Source: Lacrimispora saccharolytica
GTDB lineage: Bacteria; Bacillota; Clostridia; Lachnospirales; Lachnospiraceae
NCBI GenBank assembly: GCA_021531795.1
Contig: JADYUL010000008.1
Location: 1 to 64,000 of the forward strand
Reading direction: 5' to 3'
Length of the DNA: 64,000 nt
Translations under genes and position numbers: made by a program
The notes under the pieces: model-generated
The model's database searches: none
What the model was told of the DNA's origin: nothing
Seen by the model: the letters and a program-made list of their open reading frames with translations, nothing else
Shown: piece by piece, positions 45,105 through 55,589 of the stretch
Numbering within the stretch: position 1 is the first letter of the stretch
Layout of the letters: each line of letters begins with the position of its first letter

Positions 45105-46557
45105 TCTGGCCCCCGAGAGGGTGTTCTATTATTTCGAGGAAATATGCAGTATTCCTCACGGCTCAGGTAACACGAAGGCCATAAGCGACTATCTGACAGG
45201 CTTTGCAAGGAAGCATGGCTTAAGATTCAGACAGGATGAACTTAACAATGTAATTATATGGAAGGACGGACAGGGTGAGCCTGTGATCCTTCAGGGTCAT
45301 ATGGATATGGTGTGCGATAAGGATGCAGACTGTGACAAGGATATGGCGAAGGAAGGCTTGGATCTCTATATTGAGGACGGTTTCGTTAAGGCTAAGGGAA
45401 CAACCTTAGGCGGAGATGACGGAATCGCGGTTGCCATGGCGCTTGCACTCCTTGAATCAAAGGATGAGAAGCTTCCGCCGCTTGAGGTAATAATCACCGT
45501 TGATGAAGAGGTGGGAATGCTTGGTGCGGCAGCTATTGATACCTCTGATATTAAGGGTAAGACCATGATAAATATCGATTCAGAGGTCGAGGGTATCTTC
45601 ACTGTAAGCTGTGCGGGCGGTGTAATCGCTAAGTGTATGCTTCCCATAGAATTCCTTCCGACAAGCGTAAACGGAATATATGAGATTAATATATCAGGTC
45701 TAACAGGAGGTCATTCCGGAGTAGAGATCCATAAGAACAGGGCCAATGCGATTAAGGTTTTGGGACTTCTGCTTGATATAGTCAGAGCAGATAATAAGCT
45801 AAGTATTATTGAGATATCGGGTGGAGCCAAGGACAATGTTATAGCAGGCAATGCAAGGGCTTTGATCGCACTGTCGGGTGATTATTCAATTGAAGAAATT
45901 ACCGCTAAGCTTAGGGGAGCCATTGCTTCAATTAAGATGAGTTTTGCTGAGAGTGACCCGGGTATGAGCATCACCTTTGCGGAGAATAAGTATGTGGAGA
46001 AGCCTTTCTACACCTGTGCTATAGGGTATGACTGCTCGAATAAGATAATCGATATGTTAGTAAAGCTTCCTAACGGTGTACAGGCTATGAGCAAGGATGT
46101 TGAGGGACTGGTTGAGACCTCTCTTAACATGGGAATTCTCGGTCAGTATTCATCAGGAGAGGAAGATGTAGTTATGTTAACCTTCTGCGTCAGAAGCTCT
46201 ATCGATGACGAGAAGCGTAAGCTCATGGATAGGCTCAGCGATATAATTAATGAGATTGGCGGAAGGATTGAATTTGAAGGTGATTATCCCGGATGGCAGT
46301 ATCGAAAGGATTCGAGGCTCAGAGACTTAGTTGCGGGCGTTTTTGCCATGCAATACGGAAGAGAAGCAAAGATAGAGGCGATTCATGCCGGAGTTGAGTG
46401 CGGATACTTCGCAGAGAAGATTGATGACCTCGACTGTGTATCACTCGGACCGAACCTGAGCAAAATCCACACAAGCGAGGAGTCAATGGAGATTGAATCT
46501 GTGGAGAGAACCTACAATCTGGTGCTTGAGGTACTTCATAAATTGAATTATAATTAG
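45088..46557 (+). CDS. pepD: aminoacyl-histidine dipeptidase / peptidase D (M20)
   Basis: A 489-residue di-zinc peptidase. Seen: PERVFYYFEEICSIPHGSGNT at the start, LQGHMDMVCD (metal His/Asp), GGDDGIAVAMALALL (bridging Asp), VDEEVGMLGA (catalytic Glu-Glu), and IHAGVECGYF near the end. It cleaves dipeptides in the cytosol. The start ATG 45088 lies inside the last codons of the MocR gene, with AAGGAT..AAGGG upstream, so their expression is coupled. Confidence 0.95.
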   Translation: MRVLSNLAPERVFYYFEEICSIPHGSGNTKAISDYLTGFARKHGLRFRQDELNNVIIWKDGQGEPVILQGHMDMVCDKDADCDKDMAKEGLDLYIEDGFVKAKGTTLGGDDGIAVAMALALLESKDEKLPPLEVIITVDEEVGMLGAAAIDTSDIKGKTMINIDSEVEGIFTVSCAGGVIAKCMLPIEFLPTSVNGIYEINISGLTGGHSGVEIHKNRANAIKVLGLLLDIVRADNKLSIIEISGGAKDNVIAGNARALIALSGDYSIEEITAKLRGAIASIKMSFAESDPGMSITFAENKYVEKPFYTCAIGYDCSNKIIDMLVKLPNGVQAMSKDVEGLVETSLNMGILGQYSSGEEDVVMLTFCVRSSIDDEKRKLMDRLSDIINEIGGRIEFEGDYPGWQYRKDSRLRDLVAGVFAMQYGREAKIEAIHAGVECGYFAEKIDDLDCVSLGPNLSKIHTSEESMEIESVERTYNLVLEVLHKLNYN

Positions 46558-46617
46558 TCTAATCGCGGTTAGGCGAAAATACTGGCTCCTAATGGCATGG
46601 AGCAGAAGGAGAGAAAG

Positions 46618-48054
46618 ATGGCAGAGAAGAAACTTGTAGAAGCGATTACATCCATGGAGGTGGATTTTGCACAGTGGTACACGGATGTAGTTAAGAAGGC
46701 TGAGCTTATGGACTACACCAGCGTAAAGGGATGCATGGTGTTCAAGCCCGCAGGCTACGCAATCTGGGAGTTGATCCAGAAGCAGATGGATGAGAGGTTC
46801 AAGGCTACGGGAGTGGAGAATGTATATCTTCCCATGTTTATTCCCGAGAGCCTGCTTAATGTGGAGAAGGACCACGTTGAGGGCTTTGCGCCCGAGGTTG
46901 CGTGGGTGACACACGGCGGACTGAATCCTCTTCCTGAGAGGATGTGTGTGCGTCCGACCTCAGAGACTCTGTTCTGCGATTTCTACAAGAATGATATACA
47001 GTCATACAGGGATCTACCGAAGGTATATAACCAGTGGTGTTCTGTTGTAAGATGGGAGAAGGAGACAAGACCCTTCCTTAGAAGTCGTGAATTCTTATGG
47101 CAGGAGGGACATACGGCACATGCTACCGCTGAGGAAGCCGAGGAGAGGACCATTCAGATGCTTAACCTCTATGCAGACTTCTGTGAGGAGGTGCTCGCAA
47201 TCCCGGTAATCAAGGGACGTAAGACTGATAAGGAGAAGTTCGCAGGTGCAGAGGCAACCTATACCATAGAGGCACTGATGCATGACGGTAAGGCTCTTCA
47301 GTCAGGTACCAGCCATAACTTCGGCGACGGCTTTGCTAAGGCTTTCGGTATTCAATATACAGATAAGGACAATACTCTGAAATATGTTCACCAGACCTCA
47401 TGGGGTACAACAACCCGTCTTATCGGTGCCATGATCATGGTTCACGGTGACAATTCCGGTCTTGTGCTGCCTCCTAAGGTTGCACCTACTCAGGTTATGA
47501 TTATTCCCATCCAGCAGAAGAAGGAGGGAGTCCTTGATAAGGCCTATGAGCTTAAGGACAGATTAAGCAGTGCGGGAATCAGAGTTAAGGTTGATGATTC
47601 CGACAAGACTCCGGGCTGGAAGTTCTCTGAGCAGGAGATGAGAGGAATCCCGGTTCGTGTTGAGATTGGACCCAGAGATATTGAGAACGGCAAGTGCATC
47701 CTCGGCCGTCGTGATAATGGTGAGAAGATAGAGTGTAATCTCGATGAGCTGGAAGCAGTGGTTGCAAACCTTCTTGATAATATCCAGAAGGATATGCTTG
47801 AGAAGGCAAGGGCTCACAGAGATGCACATACCTATGTGGCTAAGTCTATGGATGAAATGAAGCAGATTCTTGATACAACTCCCGGCTTTGTTAAGGCTAT
47901 GTGGTGTGGCGACAGAGCCTGCGAGGACAAGATTAAGGAAGAGATGTCTGCAACCAGCCGTTGTATGCCGTTTGAGCAGGAGCAGGTAGCTGACACCTGT
48001 GTATGCTGCGGTAAGAAGGCTACGAAGATGGTATACTGGGGCAGAGCATACTAA
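46618..48054 (+). CDS. proS: proline-tRNA ligase, eukaryote/archaea-like short type
   Basis: A 478-residue class II synthetase of ProS type 3, lacking the INS editing domain of the long bacterial type. Seen: [16 protein letters not shown], the proline site [12 protein letters not shown], motif 2 [26 protein letters not shown] and the anticodon domain with a C-terminal zinc-like set (CMPFEQE...[18 protein letters not shown]). I chose ATG 46618 with AAGGAG before it; the frame is open further up to 46597. No T-box is seen in the 60-nt gap. Confidence 0.96.
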   Translation: MAEKKLVEAITSMEVDFAQWYTDVVKKAELMDYTSVKGCMVFKPAGYAIWELIQKQMDERFKATGVENVYLPMFIPESLLNVEKDHVEGFAPEVAWVTHGGLNPLPERMCVRPTSETLFCDFYKNDIQSYRDLPKVYNQWCSVVRWEKETRPFLRSREFLWQEGHTAHATAEEAEERTIQMLNLYADFCEEVLAIPVIKGRKTDKEKFAGAEATYTIEALMHDGKALQSGTSHNFGDGFAKAFGIQYTDKDNTLKYVHQTSWGTTTRLIGAMIMVHGDNSGLVLPPKVAPTQVMIIPIQQKKEGVLDKAYELKDRLSSAGIRVKVDDSDKTPGWKFSEQEMRGIPVRVEIGPRDIENGKCILGRRDNGEKIECNLDELEAVVANLLDNIQKDMLEKARAHRDAHTYVAKSMDEMKQILDTTPGFVKAMWCGDRACEDKIKEEMSATSRCMPFEQEQVADTCVCCGKKATKMVYWGRAY

Positions 48055-48134
48055 TAACGGCGTAACATTGCCGGGGGTATGAATGTCCCTCTGTGAATTG
48101 AATTATTGATTTATATTATAGAAGGTGTGAAGAA

Positions 48135-49331
48135 ATGAATGTATTGGTAATTAATTGTGGAAGTTCATCACTTAAATATCAGTTGATCGAGACAGACAGC
48201 GAGACGGTACTTGCCAAGGGTCTCTGTGAAAGAATAGGAATTGACGGCAGTGCCATAACACATACCCCCAAGGGTGGTGACAAGGTGACAACAACCGTTC
48301 CCATGAAGGACCACACCGATGCGGTTAAGCTCGTAATTGAGAAGTTAACAGATACAAATGTCGGCGTAATCAAGTCCCTTGACGAGATTGATGCCGTAGG
48401 TCACAGAGTAGTTCACGGCGGTGAGAAGTTCGCATCCTCTGTTGTAATCAACGACGAGGTTATGGCAGCAATTGCAGAGTGTAACGACCTTGCGCCTCTT
48501 CACAATCCTGCCAACATCATCGGAATCAATGCCTGCAAGGAGGTTATGCCGGGCGTTCCCATGGTAGCCGTATTCGATACAGCCTTCCATCAGACCATGC
48601 CCGACAAGGCCTATATGTACGGCATTCCTTATGAGTACTACGAGAAGTACAAGGTTAGAAGATACGGTTTCCACGGCACCAGTCATGACTTTGTATCCAA
48701 GCGTGCAGCCGAGATTCTTGGGAAAAAGCGCGAGGAACTGAATATAATAGTATGTCATTTAGGTAATGGTGCTTCGATTTCGGCAGTGAAGAAGGGGCAG
48801 TCGGTTGATACCTCGATGGGTCTTACCCCGCTTGAGGGTCTCATTATGGGTACCCGTTCGGGAGATATAGACCCTGCAATTGTAAGCTTCATTGCGGATA
48901 AGGAAGGAATTACTGCTGATGAGGTTGTTAATATCCTTAATAAGAAGTCCGGAGTTCTCGGTCTGTCAGGCGGAATCTCAAGTGACTTCAGAGACTTAGG
49001 CGATGCCGCTGAGTCAGGCAATGAGATGGCGAAGAATACACTGGAAGCTTATGCCTACAGAGTAGCTAAATATATCGGAGCCTATATGATTGCCATGGGT
49101 GGTGTTGACGTAATCGTCTTCACAGCGGGAATCGGTGAGAATAATGCAATCGTCAGAGCTCTTGTAGGTAAATACTTAACCTGTCTTGGTACAAGTATAG
49201 ATCCTGAGAAGAATAAGCTTCGTGGTGAAGAGGTTATTCTGTCAGCTGAGAACGATAAGGTGGTGACAATGGTAGTTCCCACGGATGAGGAGCTGGCAAT
49301 AGCAAGGGAGACGGTAAGACTTACTAAATAG
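48135..49331 (+). CDS. ackA: acetate kinase
   Basis: A 398-residue enzyme that interconverts acetyl phosphate and ADP with acetate and ATP. Motifs: [17 protein letters not shown] (phosphate 1), [72 protein letters not shown] and [14 protein letters not shown]. No phosphotransacetylase gene lies beside it. GAAGGTG precedes the ATG; xpt follows after 12 nt. Confidence 0.97.
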   Translation: MNVLVINCGSSSLKYQLIETDSETVLAKGLCERIGIDGSAITHTPKGGDKVTTTVPMKDHTDAVKLVIEKLTDTNVGVIKSLDEIDAVGHRVVHGGEKFASSVVINDEVMAAIAECNDLAPLHNPANIIGINACKEVMPGVPMVAVFDTAFHQTMPDKAYMYGIPYEYYEKYKVRRYGFHGTSHDFVSKRAAEILGKKREELNIIVCHLGNGASISAVKKGQSVDTSMGLTPLEGLIMGTRSGDIDPAIVSFIADKEGITADEVVNILNKKSGVLGLSGGISSDFRDLGDAAESGNEMAKNTLEAYAYRVAKYIGAYMIAMGGVDVIVFTAGIGENNAIVRALVGKYLTCLGTSIDPEKNKLRGEEVILSAENDKVVTMVVPTDEELAIARETVRLTK

Positions 49332-49343
49332 TGAGGTATCAGA

Positions 49344-49922
49344 ATGAATTGTCTGGAAGAAAGAATACTTAAGGACGGCGTAGTTAAGGAAGGCAATATC
49401 TTAAAGGTGGACAGCTTCTTAAACCACCAGATGGATGTCAAGCTTTTTGACGAGATGGCTAAGGAATATCTAAAGAGGTTTGAGGGTAAGGAGATTAATA
49501 AGATCCTTACCATCGAAGCTTCCGGTATCGGTATCGCCAGTGTGGTTGCATTAAGATTCGGTGTACCGGTGGTATTTGCCAAGAAAACACAGAGTGTGAA
49601 TCTTGACGGTGAGATGTATACTGCAGAGGTTGAGAGCTTCACACATAAGAATATCAACAATGTAATAGTATCAAAGAAGTTCATCGGACCCGAGGACAAG
49701 GTATTAATCATTGATGATTTCCTGGCTAACGGCTGTGCACTCATGGGACTTATTCAGATAGTATCCCAGGCAGGCGCTACTGTTGCGGGAATCGGAATTG
49801 CCATTGAGAAGGGCTTCCAGCCCGGCGGACAGATAATCAGGAACCTCGGTTATCAGCTTGAATCCTTGGCAATTGTAGAGAGCATGGATGCGAAAACCGG
49901 CACTGTTGTATTCAGACAGTAA
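49344..49922 (+). CDS. xpt: xanthine phosphoribosyltransferase
   Basis: A 192-residue purine salvage enzyme that makes XMP from xanthine and PRPP. The PRPP loop is [18 protein letters not shown], with [24 protein letters not shown] and a C-terminal [14 protein letters not shown] tail as in Bacillus Xpt. Cotranscribed with ackA. No purine riboswitch is seen before it. The nucleoside ABC transporter downstream fits a purine-uptake neighbourhood. Confidence 0.93.
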   Translation: MNCLEERILKDGVVKEGNILKVDSFLNHQMDVKLFDEMAKEYLKRFEGKEINKILTIEASGIGIASVVALRFGVPVVFAKKTQSVNLDGEMYTAEVESFTHKNINNVIVSKKFIGPEDKVLIIDDFLANGCALMGLIQIVSQAGATVAGIGIAIEKGFQPGGQIIRNLGYQLESLAIVESMDAKTGTVVFRQ

Positions 49923-49970
49923 GGGGCACTTTTCCCATAACTTTATCAAAATGCACATAAACTTTACGAA

Positions 49971-50019
49971 AAAAGCACGCAAATATCAACATTTTTACAT
50001 TGATTTATGCGTGCTTTTT
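49971..50019 (+). terminator. terminator after xpt
   Basis: GCACGC (about 49975-49980) pairs with GCGTGC (50009-50014), extended by A/T pairs and a long loop, followed by T5. Confidence 0.75.
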
Positions 50020-50072
50020 ATATATCATCTTCTTTGTAATCATAAATATTTCATTAAAAAGAGGAGAGGAAA

Positions 50073-51341
50073 ATGAAAAAGTTTACAGCTTTACTTCTCT
50101 CTATTGCCATGGTTGCAACACTTTGCGCTTGTGGAAGCACTGCAGACACAGCAGCAACAGATGCAACAGCTGAGACAGCTGAGACAACAGAGGCAACAGA
50201 GACAACAGATGCAGCTGCTACAGAGGCAGCAGTAACAGTTAAGGCAGGTTTTATCTGCTTACATGATGAGAATTCTACATACGACCTTAACTTCATCAAC
50301 GCAGCTAAGGAAGCATGCGAGAAGATGGGAATTGAGTATGTAATTAAGACTAACATTCCTGAGGGTCAGGAGTGCTACGAGGCAGCTTGTGAGCTTGCTG
50401 ATGCAGGCTGCAACTTCATCTTCGCTGATTCCTTCGGGCATGAGGATTACATGATTGAGGCAGCTAAGGAATATCCTGATGTTCAGTTCTGCCACGCTAC
50501 AGGAACTAAGGCTCATACAGAGAATGTAGCTAACTTCCACAATGCATTCGCTTCTATCTACGAAGGAAGATATCTTGCAGGTATCGTTGCAGGTATGAAG
50601 TTAAATGAGATGATTGATGCAGGTGAGATTACAGCAGAGGAAGCTAAGATGGGTTACATCGGTGCTTATACATATGCTGAGGTTATCTCAGGTTATACAT
50701 CATTCTACCTTGGCGCTAAGTCAGTATGTCCTTCAGTTACAATGGAAGTAACCTTCACAGGTTCTTGGTATGATGAGACAGCTGAGAAGGAGGGCGCTAA
50801 TACTCTTATCAACGATGGTTGTGTACTTATTTCACAGCATGCTGATTCAATGGGTGCTCCTACAGCTTGTGAGACAGCAGGCGTTCCTAACGTATCATAC
50901 AACGGAAGTACAGCAAGTGCTTGTCCTAATACCTTCCTTGTATCATCAAGAATCGACTGGGCGCCTTACTTCGAGTATGCTATGGGTTGCGTAGCTAACG
51001 GTACAGCAATTGATACTGACTGGGTTGGTACACTTGCAACAGGTTCAGTTAAGCTTACAGACCTTGGTGAGAACGTAGCAGAGGGAACAGCTGATGCAAT
51101 CGCTGCAGCTCAGGCTGACATCGAGTCAGGCAAGACACACGTATTCGACATCACAACCTTCACAGTTGAGGGCGCAGAGCTTTCAAGCTACCAGGCTGAT
51201 GTAGATACAGATCCTGATTACGCTCCTGATCATGAAGTTATCACAGACGGTTACTTCAACGAGTCAGGTGAGGGCTTCAGATCAGCTCCTTACTTCGATG
51301 TTAAGATCGACGGTATCACACTTCTTGATACAGCATTCTAA
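50073..51341 (+). CDS. BMP-family (PnrA-like) ABC transporter substrate-binding lipoprotein
   Basis: A 422-residue lipoprotein. Signal sequence MKKFTALLLSIAMVATLCAC with lipobox LCAC, lipid on Cys20. Then a Thr/Ala/Glu linker (about 22-50), then a BMP domain: AGFICLHDENSTYDLNFINAA, DAGCNFIFADSFGHEDYM and ASIYEGRYLAGIVAGM. It binds purine nucleosides or a related ligand outside the cell and passes them to the permeases encoded downstream. Highly biased codon use suggests strong expression. GAGGAGAGG precedes the ATG. Confidence 0.9.
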   Translation: MKKFTALLLSIAMVATLCACGSTADTAATDATAETAETTEATETTDAAATEAAVTVKAGFICLHDENSTYDLNFINAAKEACEKMGIEYVIKTNIPEGQECYEAACELADAGCNFIFADSFGHEDYMIEAAKEYPDVQFCHATGTKAHTENVANFHNAFASIYEGRYLAGIVAGMKLNEMIDAGEITAEEAKMGYIGAYTYAEVISGYTSFYLGAKSVCPSVTMEVTFTGSWYDETAEKEGANTLINDGCVLISQHADSMGAPTACETAGVPNVSYNGSTASACPNTFLVSSRIDWAPYFEYAMGCVANGTAIDTDWVGTLATGSVKLTDLGENVAEGTADAIAAAQADIESGKTHVFDITTFTVEGAELSSYQADVDTDPDYAPDHEVITDGYFNESGEGFRSAPYFDVKIDGITLLDTAF

Positions 51342-51375
51342 TCTAGACTGTACCTGAAAATAATGATAATATTTT

Positions 51376-51414
51376 ATCCAGAGGCGCAAGAGTGCGTCTC
51401 TGGATTTTGATTTT
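51376..51414 (+). terminator. attenuator between the lipoprotein and ATPase genes
   Basis: ATCCAGAGGCGCA pairs with TGCGTCTCTGGAT (51376-51405, one G-U), loop AGAG, then TTTGATTTT. It ends 14 nt before the ATPase start, so it probably lowers the amount of ATPase and permease mRNA relative to the binding protein. Confidence 0.75.
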
Positions 51415-51427
51415 AATGAGGACGAAC

Positions 51428-52975
51428 ATGAGCGAGAATACCAGCACAACTGCTATTAAACTCTGTGGCTTAACCAAGACCTTCGGACATGTAATTGCCA
51501 ACAGCGATGTCAGCATGGAGATTAAGAAGGGTGAGATACTTGCACTTCTTGGCGAGAACGGTAGTGGTAAGACTACATTGATGAACATGATAGCCGGAAT
51601 CTATTATCCTGACGAAGGTAAGATTCTTATTGATGACAAGGAAGTGAGCATCGGCTCTCCAAGAGATGCCTTCAGGTACGGCATTGGTATGGTGCATCAG
51701 CACTTCAAACTGATTGACGTACTGACCGCGGCAGAGAACATTACCCTTGGCGAAAACGGACGCCTGGATATGAAGAAGACCGTGGCACGAATTAAGGATA
51801 TCTGCGACAAATATGGCTTTGACATAGACCCCAACCAGAAGGTCTACAATATGAGTGTGTCACAGAAGCAGACTGTAGAGATTGTTAAGGTCTTATACAG
51901 AGGTGCCGACATTCTTATTCTTGACGAGCCCACAGCGGTTCTGACTCCCCAGGAGACAGAGAAGCTCTTCAAGGTTCTGTCCAATATGAAGAAGGACGGT
52001 AAGGCCATCATCATCATTACCCATAAGCTCAATGAGGTTCAGGAGATTTCCGACAGGGTGGCTGTCCTTAGACAGGGCCACTATATCGGAGACTTGATTA
52101 CTGCTGAAACCAATGCTCAGGAGATGACCGACATGATGGTAGGCCACAAGGTTGAACTCAACATCGACAGACCTGAGTATAAAGGGGAAAAAGTGCCCCG
52201 TATTGTGGTTAACGGCTTAAATATACGTAATGAAGAGGGAATCGAGAAGCTAAAGGATGTAAGTTTCAGTGTCAACAGCGGAGAGATTCTGGGTATTGCC
52301 GGAATATCAGGCTGCGGACAGAAGGAGTTGCTTGAGGCAATTGCAGGTCTTCAGGTAGTTGAGAGCGGTTCGATTAAGTACATTGATGAGAACGGCAAGG
52401 AATCAGAGCTTGTAGGAATGGAGCCTCTGGATATTACCGAGCTTGGTGTAACCTTAAGCTTCGTTCCCGAGGACAGACTCGGAATGGGTCTTGTCGGCAA
52501 CATGGACCTTGCTGACAACATGATGCTTCGTTCCTTCAGAAATAATTCAACACCGTTTACAGACAGGAAGAATCCCCACGAACTTGCTGACAGAATAGTA
52601 AGTGAGCTGGATGTTAAGACTCCCAGCATTGAGACGGAGGTAAGAAAGCTTTCGGGCGGAAATGTACAGAAGGTACTGGTTGGTCGTGAGATATCCAATA
52701 CCCCAAGCGTACTGATGACAGCCTATGCGGTAAGAGGACTGGATATCAATTCTTCCTATGCAATATATGACCTTATCAATCAGCAGAAGATGAAGGGCGT
52801 TGCAGTAATCTTCGTTGGTGAAGACCTGGATGTACTTCTTCAGTTATCAGACAGAATACTGGTGCTGTGCGACGGACAGGTAAGCGGTATTGTAGATGGT
52901 AAAAGTGCCGACAAGAATCAGGTCGGTATGATGATGACTAAGCTTGGAGGGGAGGATAAGAATAATGAAGAATAA
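51428..52975 (+). CDS. ABC transporter ATPase, two nucleotide-binding domains
   Basis: A 515-residue duplicated ATPase. Domain 1 has Walker A LLGENGSGKTTLMN near residue 43, signature MSVSQKQTVEI and Walker B ILILDEPTAVLT. Domain 2 has GIAGISGCGQKELLEAIAG and LSGGNVQKVLVGREI, but its Walker B region (VLMTAYAVRGLD) lacks DEPT. This is the layout of nucleoside (YufO/NupO-like) importers, whose second site is weak. Start ATG 51428; the open frame upstream runs through the attenuator hairpin. The permease gene overlaps its end by 11 nt. Confidence 0.92.
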   Translation: MSENTSTTAIKLCGLTKTFGHVIANSDVSMEIKKGEILALLGENGSGKTTLMNMIAGIYYPDEGKILIDDKEVSIGSPRDAFRYGIGMVHQHFKLIDVLTAAENITLGENGRLDMKKTVARIKDICDKYGFDIDPNQKVYNMSVSQKQTVEIVKVLYRGADILILDEPTAVLTPQETEKLFKVLSNMKKDGKAIIIITHKLNEVQEISDRVAVLRQGHYIGDLITAETNAQEMTDMMVGHKVELNIDRPEYKGEKVPRIVVNGLNIRNEEGIEKLKDVSFSVNSGEILGIAGISGCGQKELLEAIAGLQVVESGSIKYIDENGKESELVGMEPLDITELGVTLSFVPEDRLGMGLVGNMDLADNMMLRSFRNNSTPFTDRKNPHELADRIVSELDVKTPSIETEVRKLSGGNVQKVLVGREISNTPSVLMTAYAVRGLDINSSYAIYDLINQQKMKGVAVIFVGEDLDVLLQLSDRILVLCDGQVSGIVDGKSADKNQVGMMMTKLGGEDKNNEE

Positions 52976-54062
52976 TCATGAGCCCCTGTTCCATGTGGTC
53001 AAGAGGGATGAATTATCCAGAGGTAAGGGAATATTGATAAGGGTAGTTGCCATTATCGTAGCTCTTATTTTTTGTGGAATTATTACCGTAGCACTTACGG
53101 GTGTCAATCCCATAAGTGTATACGGAACTATGGTAACCGGAGCCTTCGGTTCAGTACGTAAGACCTGGGTAACACTTCAGAACACCGCAATTTTGCTGCT
53201 AATAGCTCTTGCACTTACTCCTGCATTCAGGATGAAGTTCTGGAACTGCGGCGGTGAGGGACAGATTCTGATGGGTGGTCTTGCTTCCGCTGCCTGCATG
53301 ATTACTCTTGCAGACAAGCTTCCGAATGCAGTAATCATAATCTTAATGATTATTTCAAGTATTGTTGCCGGTGCTGTCTGGGCAGGACTTCCGGCGCTGT
53401 TCAAGGCTCTCTGGAATACTAACGAGACCTTGAGCACACTTATGATGAACTATATTGCCATTCAGCTGGTGGCTTACTTTACCGTTGTATGGGAGAATCC
53501 TAAGGGTTCGGGTAAGATTGGTATCATCAATCAGAATTCCAATATCGGATGGCTGCCTGAGATAGCTAACAAGTATCTGCTTGCTATTGTTGTAGGTCTT
53601 ATTATTACTTTCTTCGTATACATCTATATCTACTATACAAAGCACGGATATGAGGTATGTGTAGTCGGAGAGAGCTACAGAACCGCAAGATATGTTGGAA
53701 TCAAGGTTGGCAAGGTAATTGTAAGGACACTTCTGCTTTCGGGTGCACTCTGCGGACTTGTGGGCTTACTTCTGGTTGGTGGAATCAATCATACAATTAC
53801 TACAACAATTGCCGGTGGACAGGGCTTCACAGCGATTATGGTATCGTGGCTTGCGAAGTTCAATCCCTTCGTGATGATTCTTACCAGTGGACTTATCGTC
53901 TTCCTTGGAAGGGGAGCAGGAGAGATTGCAACCGTGTTTGGCTTTAATCAGTCTTTCTCGGATATTCTGACAGGAATTATTCTGTTCTGCATTATCGGTT
54001 GCGAATTCTTCGTGACCTATAAGATAAAGATTAATAAGAAGGAGGGAGAAGGCAATGTTTGA
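52965..54062 (+). CDS. ABC transporter permease, nucleoside type (subunit 1)
   Basis: A 365-residue protein with about 8-9 membrane helices, of the BPD_transp_2 family. It carries WNCGGEGQILMGGLAS, NETLSTLMMNYIAIQLVAY and RTARYVGIKVGKVIV (the ATPase-contact EAA-like loop). ATG 52965 follows GGAGGGGAGGAT. It overlaps the ATPase gene and the second permease gene, so the three are translated as a unit. Confidence 0.92.
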   Translation: MKNNHEPLFHVVKRDELSRGKGILIRVVAIIVALIFCGIITVALTGVNPISVYGTMVTGAFGSVRKTWVTLQNTAILLLIALALTPAFRMKFWNCGGEGQILMGGLASAACMITLADKLPNAVIIILMIISSIVAGAVWAGLPALFKALWNTNETLSTLMMNYIAIQLVAYFTVVWENPKGSGKIGIINQNSNIGWLPEIANKYLLAIVVGLIITFFVYIYIYYTKHGYEVCVVGESYRTARYVGIKVGKVIVRTLLLSGALCGLVGLLLVGGINHTITTTIAGGQGFTAIMVSWLAKFNPFVMILTSGLIVFLGRGAGEIATVFGFNQSFSDILTGIILFCIIGCEFFVTYKIKINKKEGEGNV

Positions 54063-55044
54063 TTTTCTTATCTCATTCATACCTCGTGCGGTAGGTCAGG
54101 GAATCCCTCTGTTATACGGAAGTACAGGCGAAATAATGACGGAGAAGTCGGGTAATCTGAACCTTGGAATTCCCGGTGTCATGTATGTGGGAGGAATAGC
54201 CGGAGTCATTGGCGCTTTTCTCTATGAGCAGGGTGGCAATGTTATTGCACCACTGGCTATCTTAATTCCGCTTCTGTGCTCGCTGTTGGGTTCACTCATA
54301 ATGGGACTTATCTACTGTTTCTTAACAGTAACACTTCGTGCCAACCAGAATGTAACAGGTCTTGCAATGACCACCTTCGGTGTCGGTATCGGTAACTTCT
54401 TCGGAGGTTCATTAATTAAGATTTCGGGAGCGGATGTTCCCTCAATTGCACTGTCTGAGACAAGTGCATACTTCTCGAAGAGCCTGCCGTTTGCTGATAA
54501 GTGCGGCTGGTTTGGCAAGGTATTCTTATCCTACGGATTCTTAGCTTATCTTGCGATTATTATTGCTATTGTCTGCTCAGTAGTTCTTAAGAGAACCAGA
54601 ATCGGTCTTCACTTAAGAGCAGTGGGAGAGGATCCCGCAACAGCTGATGCTGCAGGAATTAATGTCACCCGATATAAATATGTCTCAACCTGTATAGGTT
54701 GCATGATAGCCGGAATCGGCGGTCTCTACTATGTTATGGACTATGCCTGTGGCGTTTGGAGCAATGATGCATTCGGAGACAGAGGCTGGCTTGCCATTGC
54801 CCTTGTTATATTTACTATCTGGAGACCGAATGTCAGCATAGTATCTTCCATCTTCTTCGGCGGACTCTATATCCTCTATATGTATCTGCCGACAGGAATG
54901 GAGCACATGGAAGTTAAGGAATTGTACAAGATGCTTCCATATATCGTTACACTTATTGTTCTTGTAATTACAAGTATGCGCAATCGTCGCGAGGATCAGC
55001 CCCCTGCATCTTTAGGCCTTGCCTACTTCAGGGAGTCGAGATAA
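54055..55044 (+). CDS. ABC transporter permease, nucleoside type (subunit 2)
   Basis: A 329-residue protein with about 8-9 helices. The start GIPLLYGSTGEIMTEKSGNLNLGIPGVMYVGG is the usual beginning of YufQ-like permeases, with LRAVGEDPATADAAGINVTRYKY as the ATPase-contact loop. Heterodimer partner of subunit 1. Last gene of the transporter operon; the palindrome array begins 24 nt after its stop. Confidence 0.93.
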   Translation: MFDFLISFIPRAVGQGIPLLYGSTGEIMTEKSGNLNLGIPGVMYVGGIAGVIGAFLYEQGGNVIAPLAILIPLLCSLLGSLIMGLIYCFLTVTLRANQNVTGLAMTTFGVGIGNFFGGSLIKISGADVPSIALSETSAYFSKSLPFADKCGWFGKVFLSYGFLAYLAIIIAIVCSVVLKRTRIGLHLRAVGEDPATADAAGINVTRYKYVSTCIGCMIAGIGGLYYVMDYACGVWSNDAFGDRGWLAIALVIFTIWRPNVSIVSSIFFGGLYILYMYLPTGMEHMEVKELYKMLPYIVTLIVLVITSMRNRREDQPPASLGLAYFRESR

Positions 55045-55193
55045 TTATTTTGATATGTTTTTGAGATGATACATCGGAATTGCCTGTTATTGCGGGGTTC
55101 CGATGTATTTTCATTATGATTTGCGCGGAGATAAGCTTGGAGCTTGAGTATGTGGCAACGCGGGTTGCTTAATTTGATGACCTGGAGGGGGAG

Positions 55194-55242
55194 ATACATC
55201 GGGATTGCATGATTTTGTGGAGTTCCGATGTATTCTTTTTTT
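55194..55242 (+). terminator. palindrome unit 2 acting as terminator of the ABC operon
   Basis: The unit's 12-bp stem (one G-U) is followed directly by TCTTTTTTT (55234-55241). Unit 1, nearer to the gene, has only TTTTC after it, so termination may be shared. Confidence 0.65.
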
Positions 55243-55589
55243 GGATACATCGGAATCAGATATTTTTGTTGAATCCCGATGTATCTGGAATGTGTGGTTT
55301 CTGGAACATACATCGGAAATGCTCCCATTTAGGGCCTTTCCGATGTATTGTTACTCTAGTTTCAGTAGGCGATACATCGGGATTGAGATTTCAATGCCCA
55401 TCCCGATGTACGGAGGTCCAAATCTATCTATAAAATACATCGGGATGGGCTAATATAGACCATTTCCGATGTATCGCCAAAAATTGCCAAAACAAAATAC
55501 ATCGGGATTCAACAATTCATAGCAATCCCGATGTATCAAAATCCAGCATACATCGGAAATCCAAGTTTTCTTCAAATCCCGATGTATTC

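Noticed and set aside
46558-46617. T-box before proS
   Set aside because: The gap is only 60 nt and holds no T-box consensus or terminator.
49332-49343. Purine riboswitch before xpt
   Set aside because: Only 12 nt separate ackA from xpt, and no aptamer-like fold is seen upstream of ackA or of the BMP lipoprotein gene.
50160-50230. Tandem repeat in the lipoprotein gene as a phase-variable tract
   Set aside because: The Thr/Ala/Glu codon repeats are imperfect and in triplets, a normal linker after a lipidated cysteine.
55023-55453. Short open frames inside the palindrome array on both strands
   Set aside because: Their repeated peptide pieces (such as RYIGI or FRCI) are just translations of the palindrome arms; no ribosome sites, and frames differ from unit to unit.
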